From positions 92,001 through 156,000 of the forward strand of contig NZ_BMWD01000004.1 in assembly GCF_014651055.1 (NCBI RefSeq): a stretch of DNA of 64,000 bases, in the 5' to 3' direction. Below, piece after piece: positions 47,853 to 56,600 of this stretch; position 1 is the stretch's first letter, and each line of letters begins with the position of its first letter. A program made the position numbers and the translations under genes. The notes below the pieces were generated by a model. The model had not been told where the DNA came from. It was given only the letters and a program-made list of their open reading frames with translations, and did not search any database. The stretch comes from Streptomyces fructofermentans (lineage in GTDB: Bacteria; Actinomycetota; Actinomycetes; Streptomycetales; Streptomycetaceae).

Positions 47853-49228
47853 TGTGCGGGGCCCTCCGTGCTGATGAAGACGTTCTTGGTCTCGGTGAAG
47901 GCGGTGAGGGCGTCCGGGCCCAGTTCGCGGCCGATGCCCGACTGCTTGAAGCCGCCGAACGGGGTCCAGTAGCGGACGCTGGAGTGGGAGTTGACGGACA
48001 GGTTGCCGGCGCGGACGGCGGCCGACACCCGCAGGGCGCGGCCCACGTCCCTGGTCCAGATGGAGCCGGACAGGCCGTGGTCGGTGGCGTTGGCGAGCCG
48101 TACGGCGTCGGCCTCGTCGTCGAAGGGCAGGACCACGGCGACGGGTCCGAAGACCTCCTCGACGGCGACGCGCGCCCGCGGGTCGACGCCGGTGAGCACG
48201 GTGGGCGGGAACCAGTAGCCGGGCCCCCTCGGCGCCGTCCCCCTGATGCCGGCGAGGTCGTCGGTCACGTACGAGCGCACACGCTCCAGTTGGGGGCGGG
48301 AGATGAGGGGGCCCATGTCGGTCCGCTCGTCGGCCGGGTCGCCGACGACGACCGACTCGACGGCCGGGGCGAGGAGTTCGAGGAAGCGGTCGTGGACGTC
48401 CCGCTGCACGAGGATGCGGGTACGTGCGCAGCAGTCCTGGCCCGAGTTGTCGAGGAACGACATGGGGGCGGCCGCCGCGGCGGCCTCGATGTCGGCGTCG
48501 GCGAAGACGATGTTGGGGCTCTTGCCGCCGAGTTCGAGGGTGACGCGCTTGAGCAGGGCCGAGCTCCTGGCCAGCACCTGCCTGCCCACGGCGGCGGACC
48601 CCGTGAAGACGATCTTCGCGACGCCGGGGTGGTCGACCAGCGCGGTGCCCGCGACGGGCCCCGCCCCCGGGAGCACTTGGAGGAGGTGCTCCGGAAGGCC
48701 TGCCTCCAGGGCGAGTTCGGCCAGCCGCAGCGCGGTGAGCGGGGTCGTCTCGGCGGGCTTCAGGACGACGGCGTTGCCCGCCGCGAGCGCCGGTGCGGCG
48801 CCCCAGGCCGCGATCGGCATGGGGAAGTTCCAGGGCACGATGACACCGACGACGCCCAGCGGTTCGAGGATCGTGACGTCGAGGCCGCCGGCCACCGGGA
48901 TCTGCCGGCCGGTGAGCCGCTCCACTCCCCCGGCGGCGTAGTCGAGCAGGTCGCGGACGTTGCCCGCCTCCCAGCGGGCGTTGCCGATGGTGTGGCCGGC
49001 CTCGCGGACCTCCAACAGGGCCAGTTCCTCGACGTGTTCGTCGACGACGACCGCGAACCGGCGCAGCAGCCGGGCCCGTTCGCCGGGCGCCAGGGCCGCC
49101 CACCGGACCTGTGCCCGCGCGGCCCGGACGACGGCGGCGTCCACGTCGGCCGCGCCGGCGCCGGTGACGGTGGCGACGACGTCCTCGGTCGCCGGGTTGA
49201 GTACCTGGAGCTCGTACGGCTGCGACAA
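47849..49228 (-). CDS. NAD-dependent aldehyde dehydrogenase
   Basis: A 459-residue enzyme. Landmarks are VIVPWNFPMP, VLKPAETTPLTALRLAELA, IVFTGSAAVGRQV, the catalytic Glu in LELGGKSPN and the catalytic Cys in NSGQDCCARTRI, then VEEVFGPVAVVLPF. The start is a TTG at 49228 with GAGAGG seven bases upstream, and no better upstream start fits. It follows the GS-like gene by 11 bases and overlaps the SDR by four. In gamma-glutamylated amine catabolism such enzymes oxidise the aldehyde to the acid, which fits this context. Confidence 0.93.
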   Translation of the reverse strand: MSQPYELQVLNPATEDVVATVTGAGAADVDAAVVRAARAQVRWAALAPGERARLLRRFAVVVDEHVEELALLEVREAGHTIGNARWEAGNVRDLLDYAAGGVERLTGRQIPVAGGLDVTILEPLGVVGVIVPWNFPMPIAAWGAAPALAAGNAVVLKPAETTPLTALRLAELALEAGLPEHLLQVLPGAGPVAGTALVDHPGVAKIVFTGSAAVGRQVLARSSALLKRVTLELGGKSPNIVFADADIEAAAAAAPMSFLDNSGQDCCARTRILVQRDVHDRFLELLAPAVESVVVGDPADERTDMGPLISRPQLERVRSYVTDDLAGIRGTAPRGPGYWFPPTVLTGVDPRARVAVEEVFGPVAVVLPFDDEADAVRLANATDHGLSGSIWTRDVGRALRVSAAVRAGNLSVNSHSSVRYWTPFGGFKQSGIGRELGPDALTAFTETKNVFISTEGPAQ

Positions 49229-49239
49229 CGAAGGGCCTC

Positions 49240-50604
49240 TCACATGCGTTCGAAGGAGCGGCGCAGCTCCCAGTCGGTCACCGCGGCGTCGAAGGCGTCC
49301 AGCTCGACGCGCGCCATGTTGCGGTAGTGCGCGACGACCGCGTCGCCGAACGCGGCACGGGCGATGGGGCTGTTCTCCCAGAGTTCGGCGGCCTCGCGCA
49401 GGGTGCCGGGCACATGCGCGTAGTCCCCCGCGTAGGCGTTGCCCGTGCAGGCCTCGGGAAGTTCGAGGCCCTGCTCGATGCCGTGCAGGCCGGCGGCCAC
49501 GAGGCCGGCGACGGCCAGGTGCGGGTTGACGTCCCCGCCGGGCAGCCGGTTCTCGAAGCGGGTCGAGCGGCCGTGCCCGACGACCCGCAGCGCGCAGGTG
49601 CGGTTGTCGTGGCCCCAGGCGACGGCGGTCGGCGCGAAGGAGCCGCGCTGGAACCGCTTGTACGAGTTGATGTGCGGCGCGTAGAGGAGGGAGAAGTCGC
49701 GCAGCGCCGCGAGCTGTCCCGCGAGGAAGTGCCGCATGGTGTCGGACATGCCGTCCGTGCCCTTGCCCGCCATGACGTTGGTGCCGTCGGCGTCGGTGAG
49801 CGAGAGGTGGATGTGGCAGGAGTTGCCCTCGCGCTCGTTGTACTTGGCCATGAAGGTCAGCGAGACGCCCTCCTGGGCGGCGATCTCCTTGGCCCCGGTC
49901 TTGTAGACGGCGTGCTGGTCGCAGGTGACCAGGGCCTCGTCGTAGCGGAACACGATCTCGTGCTGGCCCGGGTTGCACTCGCCCTTGGCGGACTCGACGG
50001 TCAGCCCGGCGGCGGCCATCTCGTTGCGGATGCGGCGCAGCAGCGGCTCTATCCGGCCGGTCCCGAGCACCGAGTAGTCGATGTTGTACTGGTTGGCCGG
50101 CGTGAGTCCGCGGTAGTTCGCGTCCCACGCCTGCTCGTAGGTGTCCTTGAAGACGATGAACTCCAGCTCGGTGCCCACCTGCGCGGTGAGGCCGTGCTCG
50201 GCGAGCCGCTCCAGCTGGCGGCGGAGGATCTGGCGGGGTGCCGCGAGGACGGGCCGGCCGTTGTCCCAGGCGAGGTCGGCGAGGACCATGGCCGTCCCGG
50301 CGTTCCAAGGGACCCTGCGCAGCGTGCCGAGGTCGGGATGCATCGCGAAGTCGCCGTAGCCGCGCTCCCAGGACGACATCTCGTATCCGTCGACCGTGTT
50401 CATCTCGGTGTCGACCGCGAGGAGGTAGTTGCAGCCCTCGGTGCCGTGCTGGAGGACTTCGTCGAGGAAGAAGCGGGCGGCGAACCGCTTCCCCTGGAGC
50501 CGCCCCTGCATGTCCGGGAACGCCAGGACCACCGTGTCGATCTCGCCGCCCGCGACGAGGGCGTGCAGTTCCTCGACACTCAGGGGTGGTGTGCGGTCTG
50601 CCAC
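49240..50604 (-). CDS. glnA4: glutamine synthetase-like gamma-glutamyl-amine ligase (GlnA4 type)
   Basis: A 454-residue enzyme of the GS fold. The N-terminal beta-grasp (residues ~10-110) and catalytic domain carry GTELEFIVFKDTYE, AKGECNPGQHEIVFRYDEAL, GNSCHIHLSLTD and RVVGHGRSTRFENRLPGGDVNPHLA. The last differs from true GlnA, which has NPYLA after a longer NRSA-type loop. The adenylylation Tyr region is absent. Streptomyces GlnA4 glutamylates ethanolamine, and relatives use polyamines. GTG at 50604 has AAGGAG eight bases upstream. It is divergent from a FadR-type regulator and heads the catabolic unit. Confidence 0.85.
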   Translation of the reverse strand: MADRTPPLSVEELHALVAGGEIDTVVLAFPDMQGRLQGKRFAARFFLDEVLQHGTEGCNYLLAVDTEMNTVDGYEMSSWERGYGDFAMHPDLGTLRRVPWNAGTAMVLADLAWDNGRPVLAAPRQILRRQLERLAEHGLTAQVGTELEFIVFKDTYEQAWDANYRGLTPANQYNIDYSVLGTGRIEPLLRRIRNEMAAAGLTVESAKGECNPGQHEIVFRYDEALVTCDQHAVYKTGAKEIAAQEGVSLTFMAKYNEREGNSCHIHLSLTDADGTNVMAGKGTDGMSDTMRHFLAGQLAALRDFSLLYAPHINSYKRFQRGSFAPTAVAWGHDNRTCALRVVGHGRSTRFENRLPGGDVNPHLAVAGLVAAGLHGIEQGLELPEACTGNAYAGDYAHVPGTLREAAELWENSPIARAAFGDAVVAHYRNMARVELDAFDAAVTDWELRRSFERM

Positions 50605-50635
50605 GGGAAGGCTCCTTCGGTCAGCCGGGAGCCAT

Positions 50636-50660
50636 AAGGTATTGCCGAGAACCATTGCTT
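50636..50660. promoter_or_regulatory. candidate operator between glnA4 and the FadR-type gene
   Basis: The 75-base divergent region contains an imperfect inverted repeat, AAGGTATTG and CATTGCTT around CCGAGAAC. It is a plausible regulator site, but half-sites match at only about six of nine positions. Confidence 0.3.
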
Positions 50661-50679
50661 GGGAAGGGGGCGCGGCCGG

Positions 50680-51414
50680 ATGTCGCAACCGGACCCGTAC
50701 GGCCCGCAGGACCGGCTCGGACCCGTCCTGCGGCCGGTGCGCGCGGGCAACGGCTTCGAGGAGGCCCTGGAGCAGATACTCCAGATCGTCCGGCTCGGCC
50801 TGGTGCCCGGCGGCGAACGGCTGCCTGCTGAAAGGGAGTTGGCGGAGCGCCTCGGAATCAGCCGGGTGACGCTGCGCGAGGTGCTCAAGGTGCTCCAGGA
50901 CCAAGGACTCGTGGAGCCGCGCCGCGGGCGCTACGGCGGCACCTTCGTGCTGGCCAGGACCGAGGCCCCGGGCGGGGCCGAGCTGCGCCGCCGGGTCGAG
51001 GGCGTCGACATCGAGGACGTCCTGCGGTTCCGCGAGGTCCTGGAGGTCGGCGCGGCCGGGCTCTGCGCGGCGCACGGCCTGCCGCCCGAGGGGTCCGCGC
51101 GCCTGCGCGACGCGCTCGCCCGCACCCGCGACGCGCCGCTGGCGGACTACCGGCGGCCGGACACCCTGCTCCACCTGACGCTGGCCGAACTCTCCGGCTC
51201 ACCCACCCTGACCGCCCAGTACGCGGCCGTGCGCGCGACCGTGAACGACCTGCTCGACGGAATCCCCCTGCTGGTACGGAACCTGGAGCACTCGCAGCGC
51301 CAGCACGCGGCGGTGGTCGAGGCGGTGCTCGACGGGGACGCGGACGGGGCGCGCGAGATCATGCGGGAGCACTGCGCGGGCACGGCGGCGCTGCTGCGCG
51401 GCTTCCTGACCTAG
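50680..51414 (+). CDS. FadR/GntR-family regulator
   Basis: A 244-residue regulator. The N-terminal winged helix contains LPAERELAERLGISRVTLREV and LKVLQDQGLVEPRRGRYGG. The C-terminal FCD domain has VLRFREVLEVGAAGLCAAHG and REIMREHCAGTAALLRG, with His residues able to bind metal. The ATG at 50680 is used, with GGAAGGGGG upstream. It is divergent from glnA4 and 106 bases before the PuuD-like gene. It probably controls both arms in response to an amine or acid. Confidence 0.9.
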   Translation: MSQPDPYGPQDRLGPVLRPVRAGNGFEEALEQILQIVRLGLVPGGERLPAERELAERLGISRVTLREVLKVLQDQGLVEPRRGRYGGTFVLARTEAPGGAELRRRVEGVDIEDVLRFREVLEVGAAGLCAAHGLPPEGSARLRDALARTRDAPLADYRRPDTLLHLTLAELSGSPTLTAQYAAVRATVNDLLDGIPLLVRNLEHSQRQHAAVVEAVLDGDADGAREIMREHCAGTAALLRGFLT

Positions 51415-51520
51415 CGGATCACGACCCGGCGGATTCCCGACCCGGCGGAATCCGCCAAAGGTATGGGTCCGGTCCATTAGCCTCTCCTCCCGGGGCCGGA
51501 CGAGCGACAGGGAGCGCGGG

Positions 51521-52255
51521 ATGCACGGGATGCGCCGGACGACGGACGGGCCGGACGCGCCGGACAGGCCGCTGATCGGTGTCAGCACGTATCTGGAGTC
51601 CGCGCGTTGGGGCGTGTGGGAGCTGGAGGCGGCGCTCCTGCCTGAGGGGTATCCCCGGCTGGTCCGCGCGGCCGGCGGGCTCGCCGCGATGCTGCCGCCG
51701 GACGAGCCCGCGTACGCGGCGCCGACCGTGGCCCGGCTCGACGCGGTGGTGATCGCGGGCGGTCCCGATGTGGAGCCGTCCCGGTACGGGGCCGTCCGCG
51801 ACGCCCGTTGCGGGCCCGAGGCGCGGGCCCGTGACGACTGGGAACTCGCGCTGATCGAGGCGGCGTTGGCCTCCGGCACTCCGCTGCTCGGCATCTGCCG
51901 CGGGATGCAGCTGCTCAACGTGGCGCTCGGGGGGACGCTGGTGCAGCACCTCGACGGGCACGCCGGGACGGTGGGGGTCTTCGGACGGCACCCGGTGAAG
52001 CCCGTGCCGGGGTCGTTGTACGCGGAGCTGGTGCCGGAGGAGGCGTCCGTGCCCGCCTACCACCATCAGGCGGTGGACCGGCTCGGGGCGGGTCTCGTGG
52101 CGTCCGCGTACGCGGAGGACGGGACCGTGGAGGCGGTGGAGTTGCCGGCGGGCGCGGGGTGGGTGCTGGGGGTTCAGTGGCATCCCGAGATGGGGGGCGA
52201 CCTCCGGGTCATGGCGGGGTTGGTTCGGGCCGCGGGGGGTTGGGGGGCCGGGTGA
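51521..52255 (+). CDS. gamma-glutamyl hydrolase, class I amidotransferase fold (PuuD-like)
   Basis: A 244-residue peptidase C26 protein. The nucleophile is in LLGICRGMQLLNVALGGTL, and the His-Glu pair is in LGVQWHPEMGGDL. VVIAGGPDVEPSRYG precedes the domain core. Such enzymes remove the glutamyl group from gamma-glutamyl-GABA or similar acids. Together with the GS-like ligase and ALDH it completes the glutamylate-oxidise-hydrolyse logic. GGGAG lies nine bases before the ATG. Confidence 0.9.
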   Translation: MHGMRRTTDGPDAPDRPLIGVSTYLESARWGVWELEAALLPEGYPRLVRAAGGLAAMLPPDEPAYAAPTVARLDAVVIAGGPDVEPSRYGAVRDARCGPEARARDDWELALIEAALASGTPLLGICRGMQLLNVALGGTLVQHLDGHAGTVGVFGRHPVKPVPGSLYAELVPEEASVPAYHHQAVDRLGAGLVASAYAEDGTVEAVELPAGAGWVLGVQWHPEMGGDLRVMAGLVRAAGGWGAG

Positions 52256-52305
52256 GGGGGGACCTGGCGTCCGTCGGGGCTTGCTCATGGCGTGGGGGTG
52301 ACTTG

Positions 52306-52341
52306 CCGGACCCGTCGCGCGGTTCCCCGCACCCCTTCAAG
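52306..52341. repeat. copy of a common Streptomyces intergenic repeat
   Basis: On the minus strand the sequence reads AAGGGGTGCGGGGAACCGCG then CGACGGGTCCGG. From general knowledge, AAGGGGCGCGGGGAACTGCGCGAC-like stretches recur in many Streptomyces intergenic regions. Here it lies between two convergent genes and could fold as a weak terminator. Confidence 0.5.
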
Positions 52342-52418
52342 TGAGCTGCCCGACTGGCGGGTTCGCGGGCTTGGCCGAGTCGCCCGGGCCCGTGCCGGCT
52401 CGGGTGGGGCTGTCGTGG

Positions 52419-53366
52419 TCAGGTTCGGGTCAGGGTGAGGAGGTCCCGGGCCGGGCCCGTGGGGCGGTGGCCCTGGGGCCAGACCGCCTTCAGGTCGCGG
52501 CTGAGGCGGACCCCGTCCAGGGGGATCTCGACCAGGCGGCGCGCGGACAGCTCCTCGCCCAGGGCCAGTTCGCTCAGGACCGCGGGCCCCGCCCCGGACG
52601 CCGCGGACGCCTTCACCGCCGTCGTGGAGGACAGCTCGATCAGCGGGCGCGCCAGCCCGCCGAGCGCGGCGTCCAGCACCTGCCGCGTACCGGAGCCCTT
52701 CTCCCGCAGGATCAGCGGCGTCCCCGCCAGCTCGCCCGCGTCCAGGGGCCGCCGTCTGCGCGCCCAGGCGTGCCCTGGCGCGGTCACCACGATCAGGCGG
52801 TCGTGCGCGATGACCACCGAGTCGAGCCCGCCCGCCACGGACACCCCCTCGACGAACCCGAGGTCCGCCTCGCCCGACAGCACCCGTTCCGCCACCACCG
52901 TGGAGTTGCCCGCGAGCAGGGACACGGCGGTGTCCGGGCGCTGCGCGCGCAGGGCGAGCAGCCACCCCGGCAGCAGGTACTCGGCGATCGTCATGCTCGC
53001 CGCGACCCGCAGCCGCGAGTCCCGGCGGTCCCTCAGCGCCTGCGCCCCCGCGTCGAACGCCTCGGCCGCCTCCACGATCCGCCGCGCCCAGTCGGTGACC
53101 AGCGCCCCGGCGTCGGTGAGGCGGGAGCCCCTGGGCGACCGGTCCACCAGCGCGACGCCGAGCTGCCGTTCCATGGACCGGACGCGGCTGCTGGCCGCCG
53201 GCTGCGTGATCCCGACCTCGCGGGCCGCCCGCCCCAGGCTCCCGAGCCGTGCCACGGCGAGCAGCAGTTCCAGCGCGCCCAGGTCCGGCACCCGGTGCGC
53301 GAGCCCTGCCACGGGGTCCGCAGCCCCGCGAACCTGCTGGTCATCCGCCTGTTCATGCCGACTCAT
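52419..53366 (-). CDS. LysR-family transcriptional regulator
   Basis: A 315-residue regulator with an N-terminal HTH (LLAVARLGSLGRAAREVGIT, QPAASSRVRSMERQLGVAL) and a periplasmic-binding-like effector domain (GWLLALRAQRPDTAVSLLAG onward). It begins at ATG 53366. It is divergent from a TDT-family transporter, with an inverted repeat containing a T-N11-A motif over its start. It very likely controls the transporter and itself. Confidence 0.92.
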   Translation of the reverse strand: MSRHEQADDQQVRGAADPVAGLAHRVPDLGALELLLAVARLGSLGRAAREVGITQPAASSRVRSMERQLGVALVDRSPRGSRLTDAGALVTDWARRIVEAAEAFDAGAQALRDRRDSRLRVAASMTIAEYLLPGWLLALRAQRPDTAVSLLAGNSTVVAERVLSGEADLGFVEGVSVAGGLDSVVIAHDRLIVVTAPGHAWARRRRPLDAGELAGTPLILREKGSGTRQVLDAALGGLARPLIELSSTTAVKASAASGAGPAVLSELALGEELSARRLVEIPLDGVRLSRDLKAVWPQGHRPTGPARDLLTLTRT

Positions 53367-53380
53367 AAGCCCACCTTATG
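53364..53380. promoter_or_regulatory. LysR-type operator (T-N11-A)
   Basis: CATAAG-N5-CTTATG is a perfect inverted repeat whose core TAAGCCCACCTTA fits T-N11-A. A further TATG-TCCT-CATA element overlaps it on the right. It covers the LysR start codon and sits 57 bases from the transporter ATG. Confidence 0.6.
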
Positions 53381-53436
53381 TCCTCATAGGCCGGTACTCC
53401 CTGGCGAGGCCCCCGGCCCGCGGGCACGGTGAAGCC

Positions 53437-54561
53437 ATGGTCACCGCAGCCCATCCGCATCCGGCCCGCAGCGCCGTCACCCGCCGTCCCGGGCGGGTGC
53501 GCACCGTCCGGCATCTCGGACCCAACTGGTACGCCACCGTCATGGGCACGGCGATCGTGGCCACGGCGGGAGCCGGGCTCCCCGTGCACGTGCCCGGACT
53601 GCGCACCGCCCTCACCGCGGTCTGGGCGCTCGCCCTGGTGGCGCTGGTGGCGCTGCTGGCCGCCCGGGCCGTGCACTGGACCCACCACCGAGACCAGGCC
53701 AGGGCCGATCTGCAGGACCCGGCGGCGGCGCCGTTCTACGGCTGCCTGTCGATGGCCCTGCTGGCGGTCGGAGGCGGCGCCCTGGTCGTGGGACGGGACT
53801 GGATCGGCACCCCCGCCGCGGTCGCCCTGGACGCCGTGCTCTTCACCGCGGGCACCCTGACCGGCCTCGCGGCGGCCGTGTGCGTCCCGTACCTGCTCGT
53901 CGTGCGGCGGCGGACGGCGCCCGCCCAGGTCACCCCCGTGTGGCTGCTGCCCGTGGTGGCGCCGATGGTGTCCGCCGCCCTCGGGCCGCCGCTGGTGCCG
54001 CACCTGCCGGCCGGCCAGCCCCGCGCGACCCTGCTCCTGGCCTGCGTCGCGATGTTCGGCCTCAGCCTGCTGGCCACGCTCGTGATGCTGCCGCTGGTCT
54101 TCGGGCGGCTGGCCACCGGCGACCCGCTGCCCCAGGTGCTCACGCCGACGCTGTTCCTGGTCCTCGGCCCACTGGGCCAGTCCACGACGGCCGTGGACAG
54201 GTTCGCCGTCACGGCGCCGGGCGTCCTGCCCGCCCCGTTCGACCGGGGCTTCGACGTCCTCGCGGTGCTCTACGGGGTGCCCGTGATGGGATTCGCGCTG
54301 CTCTGGCTGGCGCTGGCCTCGGCCCTGGTGGTGCGGGCCCGCCGCCGGGGCATGGGCTTCGCGATGACCTGGTGGGCCCTCACCTTCCCGGTGGGCACCT
54401 GTGTGACGGGAGCAGAGGGCCTCGCACGGCACACCGGACTGGTGGCCTACGAGGTCCTGTCGGTCTGCCTGTACGCCCTGCTGCTCACGGCCTGGGGCGT
54501 GGCCGCCGTGCGGACGGCCCGGGGCCTGCTGGACGGAGGGCTGCTCGCAGCGCCCCGCTGA
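53437..54561 (+). CDS. TDT/SLAC1-TehA family transporter
   Basis: A 374-residue membrane protein with about ten helices (WYATVMGTAIVATAGAGLPV, VWALALVALVALLAARAV, LLPVVAPMVSAALGP, WWALTFPVGTCVTG). The ten-helix arrangement with conserved Phe/Trp near the end is that of tellurite-resistance/dicarboxylate and SLAC1 anion channels. The LPVVAPMV and PVGT motifs are typical. It probably exports sulfite or a dicarboxylate. The LysR gene is divergent, and the last 77 bases overlap the tail of the convergent metal-receptor gene. Confidence 0.87.
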   Translation: MVTAAHPHPARSAVTRRPGRVRTVRHLGPNWYATVMGTAIVATAGAGLPVHVPGLRTALTAVWALALVALVALLAARAVHWTHHRDQARADLQDPAAAPFYGCLSMALLAVGGGALVVGRDWIGTPAAVALDAVLFTAGTLTGLAAAVCVPYLLVVRRRTAPAQVTPVWLLPVVAPMVSAALGPPLVPHLPAGQPRATLLLACVAMFGLSLLATLVMLPLVFGRLATGDPLPQVLTPTLFLVLGPLGQSTTAVDRFAVTAPGVLPAPFDRGFDVLAVLYGVPVMGFALLWLALASALVVRARRRGMGFAMTWWALTFPVGTCVTGAEGLARHTGLVAYEVLSVCLYALLLTAWGVAAVRTARGLLDGGLLAAPR

Positions 54562-55258
54562 GCACACGCGGGGCCTGCGCGAGCGAGGGCCCGTACCAGG
54601 TGAGGAGCCGCCCGTCGACGAGGGCGCAGGGCAGCCCCGCGAACGCCTCGGGGCCGTCGTCACGGGTGAAGCGGTACGGCTCGTCGGGCAGCACGACCAG
54701 ATCGGGACGGGCCGCGCACAGCTCGTCGACGGGGACACGGGGGTAGCGCTCGGCGTGATCCGCGTAGACGTTGCCGACGCCCAGCCGGGCCAGCACGTCG
54801 CCCGCGAAGGTGTCCCGGCCGAGCACCATCCAGGGCCTTCGCCAGACGGGCACGACCGCGCGCGGCGGCGGCCCCGTGCGCAGCGGGCCGGGAGCTTCCG
54901 CCCAGGCCTCCCGCGCCTCGTCCAGCCAGCGCGGGCGCCCCCGCACGCCGCACGCGGCCAGCACCCGCTCCAGCTCGTCGAGGGCCTGCGGCACACCGCG
55001 CACCTCGGTGACGAGGACGGCGAGGCCCGCCGCGCGCAGCGCGCCCAGGTCGGGTTCCCGGTTCTCCTCCTCGTTGGCGACGACCAGGTCGGGGGCGAGG
55101 CCGACGATCCGCTCGACGTCCGGGTTCTTGGTGCCGCCGACGCGGACGACCTCCAGGCCGGCCGGGTGGCTGCACCAGTCGGTCGCCCCCACCAGTACTC
55201 CGGGGGCCGACACGGCCACGGCCTCCGTCAGGGAGGGCACCAGCGACACGACCCTCAT
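54485..55258 (-). CDS. helical-backbone metal receptor (cobalamin/iron-binding fold)
   Basis: A 257-residue protein of the BtuF/FhuD-type periplasmic-binding fold: VVSLVPSLTEAVAV, LVGATDWCSHP, VGGTKNPDVERIVGLAPDLV, then RPWMVLGRDTFAGDVLARLG and ARPDLVVLPDEPYRF. It has no signal peptide or lipobox, so it is probably cytoplasmic, unlike a transport receptor. Its C-terminal 26 residues lie on the strand opposite the end of the TDT gene. The ligand is unknown. It lies 24 bases downstream of the XRE-cupin gene and may be co-transcribed with it. Confidence 0.82.
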   Translation of the reverse strand: MRVVSLVPSLTEAVAVSAPGVLVGATDWCSHPAGLEVVRVGGTKNPDVERIVGLAPDLVVANEEENREPDLGALRAAGLAVLVTEVRGVPQALDELERVLAACGVRGRPRWLDEAREAWAEAPGPLRTGPPPRAVVPVWRRPWMVLGRDTFAGDVLARLGVGNVYADHAERYPRVPVDELCAARPDLVVLPDEPYRFTRDDGPEAFAGLPCALVDGRLLTWYGPSLAQAPRVLSGALRAALRPAGPGPSARRPRPRP

Positions 55259-55282
55259 CGCCGCCGGCCCCCGCTCCCGCGG

Positions 55283-55846
55283 TCAGCGGCGCGGATCGTC
55301 GACCGCCTCGATGTGGTCCGCGACCGACACGACCAGGATGCGGGTGTCCGCCTCGGTGGCCCGCCACCGGTGGCGGACACCGCCGGTGAGGTAGAGCGTG
55401 TCGCCGCGCCCGAGCCGGTACGCGCGCCCCTCCGCCTCGACCTCGACGGCCCCGTCGGCGACGTACATCAGCTTGTCGTTGCGGTGCTGGAACTCGCGGC
55501 CCGCGTCGTGGTCCCCGGAGATCTCCAGGGCGTGCAACTGGTGGTGACCGCGCACGAGGGGGCGCACCCGGGGCTCGTGGGTGAACTCGGAGTCGCCGCC
55601 GCGCACCACGTCGACGCTGCGCGCCGGGTCCGCGGCGGCGAGCAGCTCGACGCTGGTGGTCCCGAGGGCGTCGGCGACCCGCTGGAGCGAGCGGGTGCTC
55701 GGCCGGGCGCGCTCGTTCTCGACCTGGCTCAGGAACGGCACGGAGAGGCCGCTGCGCTGGGCGACGACGGCGAGGGTGAGCTCCAGCGCCCGGCGCCGGC
55801 GCCGGACTGCCGCGCCCACTCGAAGGGTCTCTTTGCTCTCGTCCAT
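55283..55846 (-). CDS. XRE-family regulator with cupin domain
   Basis: A 187-residue regulator. The N-terminal Cro/CI helix-turn-helix contains LELTLAVVAQRSGLSVPFLS and QVENERARPSTRSLQRVADA. The C-terminal cupin barrel (~85-187) carries FQHRNDKLMYVADGAVEVEA and LYLTGGVRHRWRA, with likely metal-binding His residues. Such proteins often sense small ligands such as polyamines or amino acids. ATG at 55846. It precedes the metal-receptor gene and is the only regulator between the LysR pair and the betaine transporter. Confidence 0.87.
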   Translation of the reverse strand: MDESKETLRVGAAVRRRRRALELTLAVVAQRSGLSVPFLSQVENERARPSTRSLQRVADALGTTSVELLAAADPARSVDVVRGGDSEFTHEPRVRPLVRGHHQLHALEISGDHDAGREFQHRNDKLMYVADGAVEVEAEGRAYRLGRGDTLYLTGGVRHRWRATEADTRILVVSVADHIEAVDDPRR

Positions 55847-56600
55847 CGCTTCGGCTCCCCCCTGTGCGTCGTCGGTGCGTGAGGTGCGGTGGCTGCGGCG
55901 CGTTCCCCTGCGGGTGGGCGCCGGTCTGCTCGCTGTTCTTGATGTGTTCTCTGCACCCTACGGGTGTTCCGCAAACCGTTTCACGTGCCCGTCGGATCGT
56001 CTTGAACATTGCCCTGGGGAGCGGGCGGCGACGCTACAGTTCGCGCCGCCGAACCGGTCGGCCGACCTGATCCCGGTGCCGCCCGCCCATCGGGGGCGAA
56101 CGGCCCGGCCACCGCCGCGTCCCTTCCGGAGGTCCCGGCGGGCGACCGGGGCGTCCCGCGGGTGACCCGCCGGTACCGGCCGGTGCCCCCCGTGTACCGC
56201 CGGGTGACCGGGGCGGCGGCGCGCCGGGCGGGGTCCCGCCGCCGCACGGGGGCGGGCGCCGCCGGAAGCCCGCGGGGCGGACCGCGGCGGGTCCTCCGGG
56301 CAGGCGGCGGACGCCGCGGACGGTGCCGCCGTCGCCGTCCTCCCGGGTCGTGCACACCGGTGCGCGCTCGCGCATGGGGCCCTCCGGTCCCGCCCGGGGG
56401 TCCTGCCGCCCGGGACACGGTTGTCCGGATCCTGCTCGTCGGGGCGAGCCGGCGCCCGGTGTCGGCCGGCGGGCGCGGAAGCCCCGTATCGAGTATCCGA
56501 CGTCGCCGTCCCGCCCGCCGGACGGACGGCCCGGGGCGGGCCGCCGCCCCGGGCGAGAACCCTCCCCCCGCGCCCGCCGGCACCGCGCGTTCCGCCGTCG
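55847..56600. other. long gene-free interval
   Basis: Some 750 bases between the XRE-cupin gene and the betaine transporter terminator contain no credible coding frame; both strands give Arg/Pro/Gly-rich low-complexity translations. The left 170 bases should hold the XRE-cupin promoter (a minus-strand TGAAAC-N17-TAGGGT near 55950-55985 is possible). Nothing else was recognised. Confidence 0.5.
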
